A stretch of 41,355 bases of DNA from an uncultured Desulfovibrio sp. (GCA_944327285.1 CALVHG010000020.1:1-41355); one strand, 5' to 3'. Positions 9,185-17,088 are shown, numbered from the stretch's first letter. A program made the numbers and translations. Notes: a model not told the origin generated them from the sequence alone.

Positions 9185-9780
9185 TTCCTGTTACACCGCA
9201 GCCAGAGCCGGAAGATTTTGATACAGAAGTTCGTCAGAAAGGTCTGCGCTGGCTGGCGAAACATGATATTGATATCTCTGTTGCCCTGCCGCCGGGGACG
9301 AAACTGCCTGCCTACTGGCAATCATGCCTGAAAGAACTGCATAGGCGTTATGGCGGTGTTTGCGCCTATCTCGCCGTTTTCTTTGAAAGAACTACAGGGG
9401 CTGGAAACGTGGAGCATTTTCACCCCAAGTCTTTGCGCCCCGATCTTGCGTATGAATGGTGCAATTACCGTCTGGCCTGTTCCGCAATAAACAGCCGCAA
9501 GAGAAATTTTACCGATGTGCTCGATCCTTTTGAAGTCAAGGATGACTGGTTTTATCTGGAACTCGTAAGCGGGCATATTTTCCCCAACCCGCAGTTGCCC
9601 GCCTCTCTGCAACAAAAGATTCAGGCAACCATAGACCGGCTGAAACTGGATCACCCCGACAATAACGAAATGCGCGCCGAGCATTACCAGCTCTATTGCG
9701 AAGGGAAAATAACAAAAGAGTACCTCAAAGGCTATTCCCCCTTTGTATGGAAGGAAGCAGACCGGCAGGGACTGCTGTAA
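9181..9780 (+). CDS. HNH nuclease-like partner (PtuB-like)
   Basis: The 199-residue protein shows the order seen in PtuB-type HNH proteins: YGGVCAYLAVFFE, then GNVEHFHPK (about 76-84), YEWCNYRLACSAINSRKRN (about 90-108) and LDPF. The usual CxxC knuckle is reduced to a single Cys (CAYL), so the metal-binding part is atypical. ATG 9181 gives an ATGA overlap with the ATPase stop; an in-frame ATG at 9172 is also possible. Expected role is nucleic-acid cleavage released by the ATPase. It is followed by a strong terminator that closes the unit. Confidence 0.7.
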   Translation: MIPVTPQPEPEDFDTEVRQKGLRWLAKHDIDISVALPPGTKLPAYWQSCLKELHRRYGGVCAYLAVFFERTTGAGNVEHFHPKSLRPDLAYEWCNYRLACSAINSRKRNFTDVLDPFEVKDDWFYLELVSGHIFPNPQLPASLQQKIQATIDRLKLDHPDNNEMRAEHYQLYCEGKITKEYLKGYSPFVWKEADRQGLL

Positions 9781-9827
9781 TCCTGTAAACCATCGGGAAC
9801 CGTTGACCTGTGTTTCCTGTATGCCAG

Positions 9828-9866
9828 ACGCCCTCTTTCCGTGTTCTGCGGAAAGAGGGCGTTTTC
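9828..9866 (+). terminator. Rho-independent terminator T, copy 1
   Basis: ACGCCCTCTTTCCG, loop TGTTCTG, CGGAAAGAGGGCGT is a perfect 14-bp stem followed by TTT. A nearly identical hairpin ends the next unit at 13011. Confidence 0.85.
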
Positions 9867-9879
9867 TGTGCTGGTTTGC

Positions 9880-9971
9880 GCGAAATGCGACGCTGGATCA
9901 CTCTGGAAAAAAAGGCCATAAAAATTCTGGCAGGCTCCCGCAGAGGGAAAAACAGCCGGACAGAGCATCCG
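9880..9971 (+). repeat. 92-bp leader repeat R, copy 2
   Basis: This is the second copy of the repeat at 7753-7844, starting 14 bp after the terminator and ending 26 bp before the HipA-like start. Differences cluster in the A-run and the CGCAG-GGG part; the ends are identical. Confidence 0.85.
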
Positions 9972-9996
9972 CAGCTACGATTCACACGGAGCAGAG

Positions 9997-11190
9997 ATGG
10001 CAGACTATACCTTGAAGCTCTTTGACAGGGACTTGATCCGGTTCTCCGCCAGAGATACCGGCGATACGCCGGAAGTCTCCATAACGGATGTGGATCAGGA
10101 GGCGCTGCCATTGATGCCGCTGGGGATGGAAGTGACAAACAGCGGTCTTGCCCGCTGGCTGAAGCACAGAAAGATTCCCCGGAACAGAGCGTATATTCAT
10201 TCCTTTCTGGCAAAGGTCGGCTTGTCGGCAAACAGCACGCTGGGGATTATTAATATCAGCAAGGGGCTTTCGCTTAATGACAGCTACTGGGTCGTGCGGG
10301 ATGGGTTCACAAAGACGTTTGATCAGTGCAACCTTTACGAGAACAGGTTCAGCGAGGTGCTGGCCGGCATAGCCTTTACCGGCTATGGAAGTTCTGTGCG
10401 CACGTCTGTGGCGTCAAGTCCTGAATTTACGACGAACGGCATGCTTCCCAAGTGCTGGCGGCGTCAGTCCGGCAGGATATACCTTTATAAAGGCGGCACT
10501 GAGGGGGCGTCCAATACCGGCAATGAGCCGTATTCCGAATTCTACGCCTGGCAGATTGCCCGGGCGCTTGGCGTGAATGCCATCCCGTACACGCTCAGCA
10601 AATGGAAATCGCGGCTTTGCTCCAGATGCGAGCTGTTCACCAGCAAGGCTGTCTCGTTTGTGCCTGTCGGTCAGATTGTGAAAAGCGGCGGCATGCAGGC
10701 GGTCATTGACTATTACGGAACGCTCGATACGGCCTGTAAGGCCATGCTGGAAGACATGCTCGTCTTTGATGCCGTCGTCGGCAATACGGATCGGCATTTC
10801 GGGAATTTTGGTTTTCTCGTGGACGCGGCGACCAATACCCTGAAAGGCCCCGCGCCGCTGTTTGATCATGGAAATTCCCTGTTCAATTTTGCCTCTCCCC
10901 GGGAAGAGGAAAGCAGACAGGCTTTTCTCAATTTCGCGGATGCTCAGGGGCCTGCCTGCTACGGCAATTTCTTCTCCGTAGCCCGGCTCTGTATGAAGCC
11001 GCGACATCGGGAGGGGCTGCGTCGCCTGCTGACCTGCAAACTGAAACGGCATCCCCGGTATAATCTTTCTCCGAAACGTCTGAAGCTCATTGAAACAGCC
11101 ATACGGCAGAGAGCCTCCCGCCTGCTTGAAGCAGGGGACGCCGGGAGTGAACTGCGCTTCTGGCAGGAAGAGAGAAAGCATAGGGCCTGA
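9997..11190 (+). CDS. HipA-like serine/threonine kinase, no HipB partner
   Basis: The 397-residue protein carries HipA-type kinase features: a lysine in IYLYKGG (about 161-167) for ATP, catalytic NTDRHFGN (263-270) and a metal-binding DHG (290-292) in place of DFG. A probable non-catalytic N-terminal half precedes them. HipA kinases arrest growth by phosphorylating targets such as GltX, and larger relatives occur in defence islands. No HTH HipB-like antitoxin is adjacent; the next genes are a DUF4258 protein and a methyltransferase-like fusion that have their own promoter. Start 9997 has an upstream GGAGCAGAG site. Whether it is a toxin or a defence effector is unknown. Confidence 0.75.
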   Translation: MADYTLKLFDRDLIRFSARDTGDTPEVSITDVDQEALPLMPLGMEVTNSGLARWLKHRKIPRNRAYIHSFLAKVGLSANSTLGIINISKGLSLNDSYWVVRDGFTKTFDQCNLYENRFSEVLAGIAFTGYGSSVRTSVASSPEFTTNGMLPKCWRRQSGRIYLYKGGTEGASNTGNEPYSEFYAWQIARALGVNAIPYTLSKWKSRLCSRCELFTSKAVSFVPVGQIVKSGGMQAVIDYYGTLDTACKAMLEDMLVFDAVVGNTDRHFGNFGFLVDAATNTLKGPAPLFDHGNSLFNFASPREEESRQAFLNFADAQGPACYGNFFSVARLCMKPRHREGLRRLLTCKLKRHPRYNLSPKRLKLIETAIRQRASRLLEAGDAGSELRFWQEERKHRA

Positions 11191-11242
11191 AGACCGGGAG
11201 CTTCACGCCCGACCGTGCGAGGGGTGTACAGGTATTGATTTG

Positions 11243-11263
11243 AAAAAGTATCTGCTACTTTTT
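11243..11263. promoter_or_regulatory. Operator O1: AAAAAGTA-N5-TACTTTTT
   Basis: Perfect 8-bp arms with spacer TCTGC, upstream of the DUF4258 promoter. It has the same arms and the same 5-bp spacer as O2. Confidence 0.7.
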
Positions 11264-11281
11264 TTAAGGTACATGTTGACA

Positions 11282-11311
11282 TTGACTTCATTTTGGTACA
11301 GTCTACTTTTG
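11282..11311 (+). promoter_or_regulatory. Promoter of the DUF4258 operon with a degenerate operator
   Basis: TTGACT (11282-11287), 16 bp, TACTTT (11304-11309); TTGACA at 11276 with TACAGT at 11297 is an alternative. GGTA-CAGTC-TACTTTT (11294-11310) keeps one operator arm and the 5-bp spacing and lies over the -10. Confidence 0.45.
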
Positions 11312-11353
11312 ACGGCAGGAGGGATTCTTCCTCAAATTTTTTTACGCATCGCC

Positions 11354-11376
11354 AAAAAAGTACGTAGTACTTTTTT
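11354..11376. promoter_or_regulatory. Operator O2: perfect 10-bp-arm palindrome
   Basis: AAAAAAGTAC-GTA-GTACTTTTTT lies 11 bp before the DUF4258 start codon. Seen as AAAAAGTA-N5-TACTTTTT it matches O1; the two centres are 112 bp apart, so looping around the promoter is possible. As RNA it could also form a hairpin next to the ribosome site. Confidence 0.7.
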
Positions 11377-11387
11377 AGAGGTAGAGC

Positions 11388-11633
11388 ATGACTCTTTCCA
11401 AGCATATCGACCAGCGGATGAACCAACGCGGCATTACACGCCAGATGGTTGAAACGGCACAAGCTTTTGGAATCAAGCGTAATGATCGCTATATTCTTGG
11501 CCGTAAAGAAGCGCGGCTGGCTATATCATTACTTCAAAACCAGCTGAGAACGCTCAAGAAGCTTGCCGATAAAGGTGGCATCACCGTAGTTGTTGAAGGC
11601 GGCACTCTCATTACAACTTGGAATAACTGTTAA
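11388..11633 (+). CDS. DUF4258 family protein, RelE-like toxin candidate
   Basis: The 81-residue basic protein begins SKHIDQRMNQRGITRQMVE and ends with a beta-hairpin (GGITVVVEGGTLITTW), the DUF4258 pattern, a family related to RelE/BECR-fold ribonucleases. AGAGGTAGAG upstream is the ribosome site. It is followed after 27 bp by the methyltransferase-like fusion gene and shares its promoter. Small first gene, strong paired operators and a larger partner fit a toxin-antitoxin unit, but the partner is not a usual antitoxin. Toxicity is inferred. Confidence 0.7.
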   Translation: MTLSKHIDQRMNQRGITRQMVETAQAFGIKRNDRYILGRKEARLAISLLQNQLRTLKKLADKGGITVVVEGGTLITTWNNC

Positions 11634-11660
11634 TTTTATCACGCACGCAACGAGACTGCC

Positions 11661-12947
11661 ATGAAGCTTGAAACAAAACTTTCGCCTGTCCTTCCGTCTA
11701 TCCTGGCTTCTTTCCTTGATCCTGAGCGCGATATCGTTCGTATTGTCAGCCCCCATTATTCCGGTATGGGACAGGCCTTTGCTGCCTATGGTTTCAAGGG
11801 GTGCCATGAGGCAGCTCCTGATGAGGTGCCCGCGTTACAGACAGCGGAGGCTGCGGATTGTACGGCGGTAGTAAATATTCTCCCGTTCCGTGCTGGACGC
11901 GACAATGCCGGTATCACCCTGCTCAGGGAGTTTCTGAAAGGGCCGGCACAAAAAATTGTGCTCATTGTCGTGCACGCGCTTCTCTTTTCCAATCGTAAAG
12001 ATGAGCGCAATCTGCGTAGAGAGTTGTTGTCGGAAAACCTGCTGGAAGCCTCTATTACTTTGCCAGGAAACCTGCTGCCGGATAGTGGCATTCCTGTGTC
12101 CATCATTATTTTGGATAAGCGGCGAGCACTCAAGAAGGATTACAACGTCAGATTCATTGACGCCAGCACGTTGAATATATCGGCTATCTTCAATCTGTGG
12201 CAGTCTGAAAGATTGCCGGAGCTGCGCACCTTCATAGCCCGTGAAATGGACTACGCACAGCCCGGATGCGTTGTTGCAGACGCTCGTGACCTTTGTGTAC
12301 GCGGCGAAAGCCTTCTGGCAACGGCTCACTGCCTGAGCGAAGAGGAAAAACAGACTCGTGAACGGCTGCTGCACTGCGAAACTACTCAACTGGGCAAGCT
12401 CGTTAATATTTTCAGGCCGCTGCTTCCCAGCAAGGCAGGCAAAGGAGAGTTGCTGCATATTCTGAATCCGGGCCAGCTGGAACCCTGGGGTTACACCAGA
12501 CCGTCAGGGCAATCCACTGCCCTGATTGAGCGGGCAGGAAAAACGGATCAGCTTCTTCAACCCGGAGATGTGGTGCTGGGGATTCGGGGAATGCTGGGCA
12601 AGGTCGGCATTATCTCTCAAGACTGGACAGATGATACTCTCTGGGTGGTCAGTCAGTCCTGCGTCCTGTTACGACCGGCCCTGAAAAGTTACGACATGCG
12701 CCTGCTTTTTATCTATCTGCGTTCTCAAATGGGGCAAGTTGCTCTGAGCGCGCTTGCCTGTGGCGCAACGGTTCCGCTTGTTCAGATTAACAATCTGAAA
12801 AATATGGATATCCCTTTGCCGTCAGACGAAGATGCTCAGACAATGCTTCATGATTTTGCCGTGGAAGTTTCTCTGTGTGACGAGATAGAAAAGCTGCAAA
12901 AGCGGCGTGATTCCCTTGCCGCTCGCCACTGGTCCCTGGAACGCTGA
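11661..12947 (+). CDS. Dead N6-methyltransferase-like domain fused to an HsdS-type target-recognition domain
   Basis: The 428-residue protein resembles HsdM in residues 1-160: LLFSNRKDERNLRRELL followed by EASITLPGNLLPDSGIPVSI matches the region just after motif IV of type I methyltransferases. However, the place of NPPF reads VNILPF (71-76) and no DPACGSG-like motif I is present (IVSPHYSGMG instead), so catalysis is very unlikely. Residues about 243-395 form one HsdS-like target-recognition domain (LGKLVNIFRPLLPS, then GDVVLGIRGMLGKVGI and GATVPLVQINNLKNMDIPLP) followed by a helix (about 398-425). It probably binds a specific DNA site without modifying it. One TRD plus a dimerising helix would read a palindromic bipartite site. 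Role as repressor/antitoxin for DUF4258 is inferred. Confidence 0.7.
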   Translation: MKLETKLSPVLPSILASFLDPERDIVRIVSPHYSGMGQAFAAYGFKGCHEAAPDEVPALQTAEAADCTAVVNILPFRAGRDNAGITLLREFLKGPAQKIVLIVVHALLFSNRKDERNLRRELLSENLLEASITLPGNLLPDSGIPVSIIILDKRRALKKDYNVRFIDASTLNISAIFNLWQSERLPELRTFIAREMDYAQPGCVVADARDLCVRGESLLATAHCLSEEEKQTRERLLHCETTQLGKLVNIFRPLLPSKAGKGELLHILNPGQLEPWGYTRPSGQSTALIERAGKTDQLLQPGDVVLGIRGMLGKVGIISQDWTDDTLWVVSQSCVLLRPALKSYDMRLLFIYLRSQMGQVALSALACGATVPLVQINNLKNMDIPLPSDEDAQTMLHDFAVEVSLCDEIEKLQKRRDSLAARHWSLER

Positions 12948-13010
12948 TTTGCTCCTTTCCTGTGGGGAAAGGTTGCGGAAGGGCATCTCCAGACAGGGAA
13001 CATTTGGTTG

Positions 13011-13049
13011 AAACGCCCTCTTTCCGTGTTCTGCGGAAAGAGGGTGTTT
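13011..13049 (+). terminator. Rho-independent terminator T, copy 2
   Basis: AAACGCCCTCTTTCCG, loop TGTTCTG, CGGAAAGAGGGTGTTT. Almost identical to the hairpin at 9828-9866 although the genes before them are unrelated. Confidence 0.85.
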
Positions 13050-13061
13050 CTCGTGTCTTGT

Positions 13062-13141
13062 TAGAGCGTTTCAACTTTGAAAAAGGTGAATCGCGAGGCG
13101 GCGGCATAGCGCCGCCCGGCCAGAAGTGAGCGGAAAAACCG
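13062..13141. mobile_element. MITE-like repeat A, truncated copy
   Basis: One terminal repeat (TA-GAGCGTTTCAACTTTG) and the first two internal stems are present; the element breaks off within the GCGGAAAAACC palindrome and the other end is missing. Confidence 0.8.
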
Positions 13142-13424
13142 GAGAGAGCCGCCTGCGTGCGGGATGCTCCCGTATCCGTAAGCTCCTTCCAGCTTGCGCC
13201 GCTGTGTGCTCATAGGTATACTTTCAGCTGTTGTCCCATGTCGGGCACGAAGCAGCGGGGCAAAAGTTCAAGTCTCTTAGCTGATTGCAGTGAATACAGG
13301 GATTTGCGGGGTTCTCCGCGAGTCCTTTTTTCGTATCCGGCGATAGTCCTCCTTGCTTCCTCCGTTTGCAGGAGAGCGGAAAAGACGGCAGGCCGGAGCG
13401 GACAACGACCGGAGAGAAGACCTC
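13142..13424. promoter_or_regulatory. Leader of the DUF262 operon
   Basis: No gene is supported. A small hairpin GCGG-GGTTCT-CCGC followed by GAGTCCTTTTTTCG (about 13304-13333) looks like an attenuator or terminator. GGAGAGAAGA precedes the start at 13425. No clear promoter hexamers. Confidence 0.35.
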
Positions 13425-14639
13425 ATGGACTACAAAACAGCACAGGAAGAGCTGCGCGAATCCCTGCGGAATGAGGAGCTGACGGCCGAGGGACTCCCCA
13501 GCGGTGTGGAACGCGAGGAGGAGGAGGAACCCTTTCCCTTTGATGCGGACAAGATTTCCATTACAGACAAGCGTGTTCCTCTGGAAACGCTGCTGCGGCG
13601 TCTGCGGCAGGGAACCATTTCGTCGCCGCTCATTCAGCGAGGGGAAAATCTCTGGGGGGACGGGCAGCAGAGCCGGCTTATTGAATCGCTTATGCTGCGT
13701 ATCCCGCTTCCGCTGTTCTATGTGGCGGCAGACGAGAAGGAGTGCTGGAAGGTCGTGGACGGTCTGCAACGCATCACGGCCATACGGCGTTTTATTCTGG
13801 ATAAGGCTTTTACGCTGTCCGGTCTGGAATTTTTAAAGGCGCATGAAGGAGAGGATTTTGACTCCCTCCCCCCGCTGTACCAGAATCGTATTCTGGAAAC
13901 GGAGTTGCAGTTTGCCGTTATCGGTCCCTCCACGCCGGAAAAGGTGCAGCGCAATATTTTCAAGCGTCTGAATACGGGCGGTCTGCCCCTGACAGCGCAG
14001 GAAATCCGGCATGCGCTCTATTACGGACCGGCAGCCGAGCTCTTGCAGGAACTTGTGGAACTGGAAGAGTTTAAGACAGCCACGGCGGGCAGCGTAAATG
14101 ATTCCCGTATGGCCGGGCGGGAGCTGATACTGCGTTATCTTGCCGTTTTGATCTTTGGGCCGGAGCAGTACCCCGTCAATGGCGATATGGATTCCTTCCT
14201 CTGCAATGCCATGAAGATCATCAATGCGCCGGAGCGGCGGGTGTGGGGCTCGCCGGACGAAACGCCGCCTGTCCCGCGTCTGACCGACAGGGAAGAGCTG
14301 AGGGCGTATTTTTGTTGCGCTATGACGCGGGCGGCGCATCTGTTCGGTGACTATGCCTTCCGCAAGTCGCTCCCTGGCTACAGTTACTGGCGTACTCCTA
14401 TCAACAAGGCGCTTTTCGAGGTCTGGGCCTGCCAGCTGTCCCTGCTGTCGGAGGAGGCCTTTCAGCGCCTGCTGACGCACAGGGAAGATTTGTTTGCGGC
14501 GCTGTATCATGGAGTTTATAAAGAGGATGACGGCCGGTTCCTGAACGCCATTTCCAGGGACAGCCATGATCCGGCAAGCGTGAGATATCGTCACAAGGCC
14601 GTTGCAGCGTGTATTCAGACAGTGGTGGAGAAAGAATGA
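13425..14639 (+). CDS. DUF262 (ParB/GmrS-like NTP-binding) protein
   Basis: The 404-residue protein has the DUF262 pattern: a site before SRLIESLMLRIPLPLFYV, the core VVDGLQRITAIRRFI (motif DGxQR, near 110-124), then KRLNTGGLPLTAQEIRHALY. DUF262 domains resemble ParB/Srx nucleotide-binding folds and form the N-terminal half of GmrSD-type type IV restriction enzymes. The HNH-like DUF1524 half of GmrSD is absent; the rest is helical and unassigned. The start follows GGAGAGAAGA; the stop overlaps the next gene (ATGA). First gene of a four-gene operon, probably the nuclease-related or sensing part of a defence module. Confidence 0.8.
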   Translation: MDYKTAQEELRESLRNEELTAEGLPSGVEREEEEEPFPFDADKISITDKRVPLETLLRRLRQGTISSPLIQRGENLWGDGQQSRLIESLMLRIPLPLFYVAADEKECWKVVDGLQRITAIRRFILDKAFTLSGLEFLKAHEGEDFDSLPPLYQNRILETELQFAVIGPSTPEKVQRNIFKRLNTGGLPLTAQEIRHALYYGPAAELLQELVELEEFKTATAGSVNDSRMAGRELILRYLAVLIFGPEQYPVNGDMDSFLCNAMKIINAPERRVWGSPDETPPVPRLTDREELRAYFCCAMTRAAHLFGDYAFRKSLPGYSYWRTPINKALFEVWACQLSLLSEEAFQRLLTHREDLFAALYHGVYKEDDGRFLNAISRDSHDPASVRYRHKAVAACIQTVVEKE

Positions 14640-15655
14640 TTACCGATCTTTTTTTGCAGGGATTCAAATGCTTTGTGGAGGAGAGCTTCCAGCTGGGGCG
14701 TCTGACCCTGCTTTCCGGTTTGAACAGCTCTGGAAAAAGCTCCTTTCTTCAGGCTATCCGTCTGCTGCACGGGCAAAAAAAACTGGAAGGGTTCGGCACG
14801 GGCAAGGATATTGTCTCTGATCTGGCGAAATCGTGCCGTATCGGCTGCAACAAGGGCGCGGATGGGCGTTTTGCCGTAGAAATGCGCTGGGAACGGCAGG
14901 ACGCGCTGCCGGTCTTTACCGCGGCTTCCGACGCGGCCTTCTGCGACGCCTTCGCCTCTCTTTCGGCGGCGCGTCTTGGGCCGGAGCTGGAGCTGCCTCT
15001 GCGGCAGGCCGGAGAGGTGACTTCCGTCGGCGAACGCGGGGAGGATCTTCTGGAATTCATTGAGGAGCACAGCGAGCTTTCCGGAGTTCCGGCCGCCCTG
15101 TGCGCGGCGGACGAAAGCACTGGGCTGGTACGGAATATCTCTGCGTGGCTGGAGCTTGTTTCCCCGGGTATCTCCTTTGATTATCAGCCTATTCCCGACA
15201 TGGACAGAGCGCGGGCCATATACGGCAGGCGGCGTCCCACCAATGTGGGGTTTGGTCTTGCCTATACGCTGCCCGTCATTGCCAATGTCCTTGTCTGGGC
15301 CACGCTGGTCAGCAACGGACAAAAAATGTCGCCGTTGCTGCTGCTGGAAAATCCTGAAGCGCATCTGCATCCACGGGGCCAGACGCAAATGGGAAAATTC
15401 CTTGCGGCCGCCGCAGCAGCAGGCGTGCAGATCATTCTGGAAACACATTCCGATCATCTGCTGAACGGCATCCGCCTTGCCGTCCGCGAAGGGATGCTCG
15501 ACTGCGGAGACAGCTGCTTTTATTTCTTCCGCTATGATGCGGAGGAAGGCAGAACCTTTGTGGAAGAACCTGTGCTGGACGAGAAAGGCTATTTTGACGA
15601 ATGGCCGGACGGTTTCTTCGACGAGACCGAGCGCGTCCTTGCGCAGCTGTTCTGA
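14636..15655 (+). CDS. DUF3696-type AAA/ABC ATPase
   Basis: The 339-residue protein has an N-terminal MITDLFLQGFKCFVEESFQL (typical FKxF start of RecF/SMC-like ATPases), Walker A GLNSSGKSS (28-36), Walker B LLLLENPEAHLHPRGQ (near 233-248) and ILETHSDHLLNGIRLAV. The C-terminal short beta-region fits DUF3696. Paired DUF262/DUF3696 genes recur in defence islands. Overlap by ATGA with the DUF262 gene indicates coupled translation and a stoichiometric complex. It could be related to the Menshen-type systems, but I am not sure of that assignment. Confidence 0.8.
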   Translation: MITDLFLQGFKCFVEESFQLGRLTLLSGLNSSGKSSFLQAIRLLHGQKKLEGFGTGKDIVSDLAKSCRIGCNKGADGRFAVEMRWERQDALPVFTAASDAAFCDAFASLSAARLGPELELPLRQAGEVTSVGERGEDLLEFIEEHSELSGVPAALCAADESTGLVRNISAWLELVSPGISFDYQPIPDMDRARAIYGRRRPTNVGFGLAYTLPVIANVLVWATLVSNGQKMSPLLLLENPEAHLHPRGQTQMGKFLAAAAAAGVQIILETHSDHLLNGIRLAVREGMLDCGDSCFYFFRYDAEEGRTFVEEPVLDEKGYFDEWPDGFFDETERVLAQLF

Positions 15656-15675
15656 GCAGTCAGGGAGCGTGTGCC

Positions 15676-16368
15676 ATGATACCCGTCATTTTCAATCCGT
15701 ATGCGGACGCTTCCTCGCAGCCTGAAGAGGCCCTTGAGCATGCCGTGCGCGCGGCAGAGAATCTGCGTCATCTTGCGAAGCAGCTTTCCGGTGAACAGAA
15801 CGATGTCTCGCGCCTGCAGGGACAGGCCGCCGGAGAGGGCTGCGATTCGCTGCGGGGCTGCGTGCTGCTTCGGGAAGAGGGGGGCGAAAATGTGACGCTG
15901 TCAGCGCTGCTCTCGCGGTTGCGGGGGCAGAGGGAAAAGCAGGCGGCGGTACTCTGGCTGCTGAGCTTTTTTTCCAAGGGGCAGACCATAGATGCGGACG
16001 CCTTGAGCGCCCATGTGGCAACAACGCTGGAGGGAAGCGAACTGCCCGTGCCGCTGCTGGGCTATGCCGCCGCGCATGGGGGCGTTGCGTCTACTGTGGC
16101 CGCAGATGCGGACTGGCAGCAGGAGTTTTTTCGCCTTTGCAATCCGTCTGCCGAGGTGCTCAACGTCAGCGGCGCCAGTCGTCAGGAAACGCTGACGCAG
16201 TGGGCGGCGGACTGGCTCCGGGAAAATCTGGCTTTTACGGATTATTTGCGGGTAAAACTTGGCGCAACCTTTTGCAACGGGGCACTGAACAGCCTGCCGA
16301 GGCGGGAGTTTTTTCCGGGGCTGCGCGAGGCCTTTGAGAAAGCACAGGCGCAGAGCTATGTCTTTTGA
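15676..16368 (+). CDS. Unrecognised third component of the DUF262/ATPase operon
   Basis: The 230-residue protein starts MIPVIFNPYADASS after a CAGGGAGCG ribosome site, 20 bp from the ATPase stop. It looks mostly helical and soluble; no motif or membrane segment is recognised. Its position suggests a structural or effector subunit of the ATPase module. The stop overlaps a possible TTG start of the next small gene. Confidence 0.7.
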   Translation: MIPVIFNPYADASSQPEEALEHAVRAAENLRHLAKQLSGEQNDVSRLQGQAAGEGCDSLRGCVLLREEGGENVTLSALLSRLRGQREKQAAVLWLLSFFSKGQTIDADALSAHVATTLEGSELPVPLLGYAAAHGGVASTVAADADWQQEFFRLCNPSAEVLNVSGASRQETLTQWAADWLRENLAFTDYLRVKLGATFCNGALNSLPRREFFPGLREAFEKAQAQSYVF

Positions 16369-16376
16369 TCAAGAAA

Positions 16377-16553
16377 ATGTACGCAGACCTCTCTCCCGCT
16401 CTGCTGGAGTTACAGGTTTGTGACGACGGGGCGCGGGCCTTTTTTCAGGTGCGGGAGGGTCGGCCGCATATTGCGGGGTTCTATACCAAGGCGCAGGCTG
16501 TCAGTCAGAACAAGGCCATTCAGCAGGCCGCCCGGCGTGCCTGCGGGAAGTAA
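16377..16553 (+). CDS. 58-residue protein, last gene of the DUF262/ATPase operon
   Basis: MYADLSPALLELQVCDDGAR followed by a basic tail (NKAIQQAARRACGK). It can start at ATG 16377 or at TTG 16365, which overlaps the upstream stop by four bases. No domain is recognised. Same strand and tight spacing suggest it is part of the module, but a protein this short could be a chance frame. Confidence 0.45.
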   Translation: MYADLSPALLELQVCDDGARAFFQVREGRPHIAGFYTKAQAVSQNKAIQQAARRACGK

Positions 16554-16755
16554 ACGCTGCTTCGACTGTCGCACAGGTTGGAGAATGTTTTTTTGTGGCT
16601 CGTTGAGCCGATAACTGACGTATTTTTTCCGGCAGGGGAGAGGATTGTGAAGCCGTGAAGTTCATGCAGCTGCGGGGTGCGGCTGTTCAGGAGATTCTGG
16701 GGGGAGCCCCTCCTCTGAGACCGGATCGTCGTTCCGGGCGTGGCAATGGCTTCCA

Positions 16756-16898
16756 GAGTGTTTTGCCTTCGCAGCGGGCAAAAGCCGGGCGGCGGCACAG
16801 CGTCGCAAAGTCAAAACTGGGCGGAAAAACAGCATTTCCCCCGCGAAACGACAGGCCGTAGGGTTTGAAGCGCAACGCGTTTCAAACTGAAATTGCTC
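16756..16898. mobile_element. MITE-like repeat A, degenerate copy
   Basis: 143 bp between GAGTGTTTTGCC and the GCTC end; the right flank is TA. Many substitutions in the internal stems, but TTTGAAGCGCAACGCGTTTCAAA survives as a palindrome. Confidence 0.75.
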
Positions 16899-17088
16899 TA
16901 GTAACGGAGATGCTATACAGGCAGGCGGGCAATGCGGCAAGACAAGGCCCCTTCTGACGCCGCTGGGCGGCAGAGGGGAGGGGCGGGGAAGAGGAGTGCG
17001 GCCTCCGCGCCGGGGGCCGTCCGGGCAGGTTGCAGGCATGCGCTGCCGTAGATGGTTCGCTGCCTCCGTATCAGTGCTTACAGTCAGT

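Noticed and set aside
13284..13335. Possible tRNA 3' end or attachment site before the DUF262 operon
   Set aside because: A T-loop-like GTTCAAGTC is present, but no acceptor stem or cloverleaf can be drawn and no integrase is nearby.
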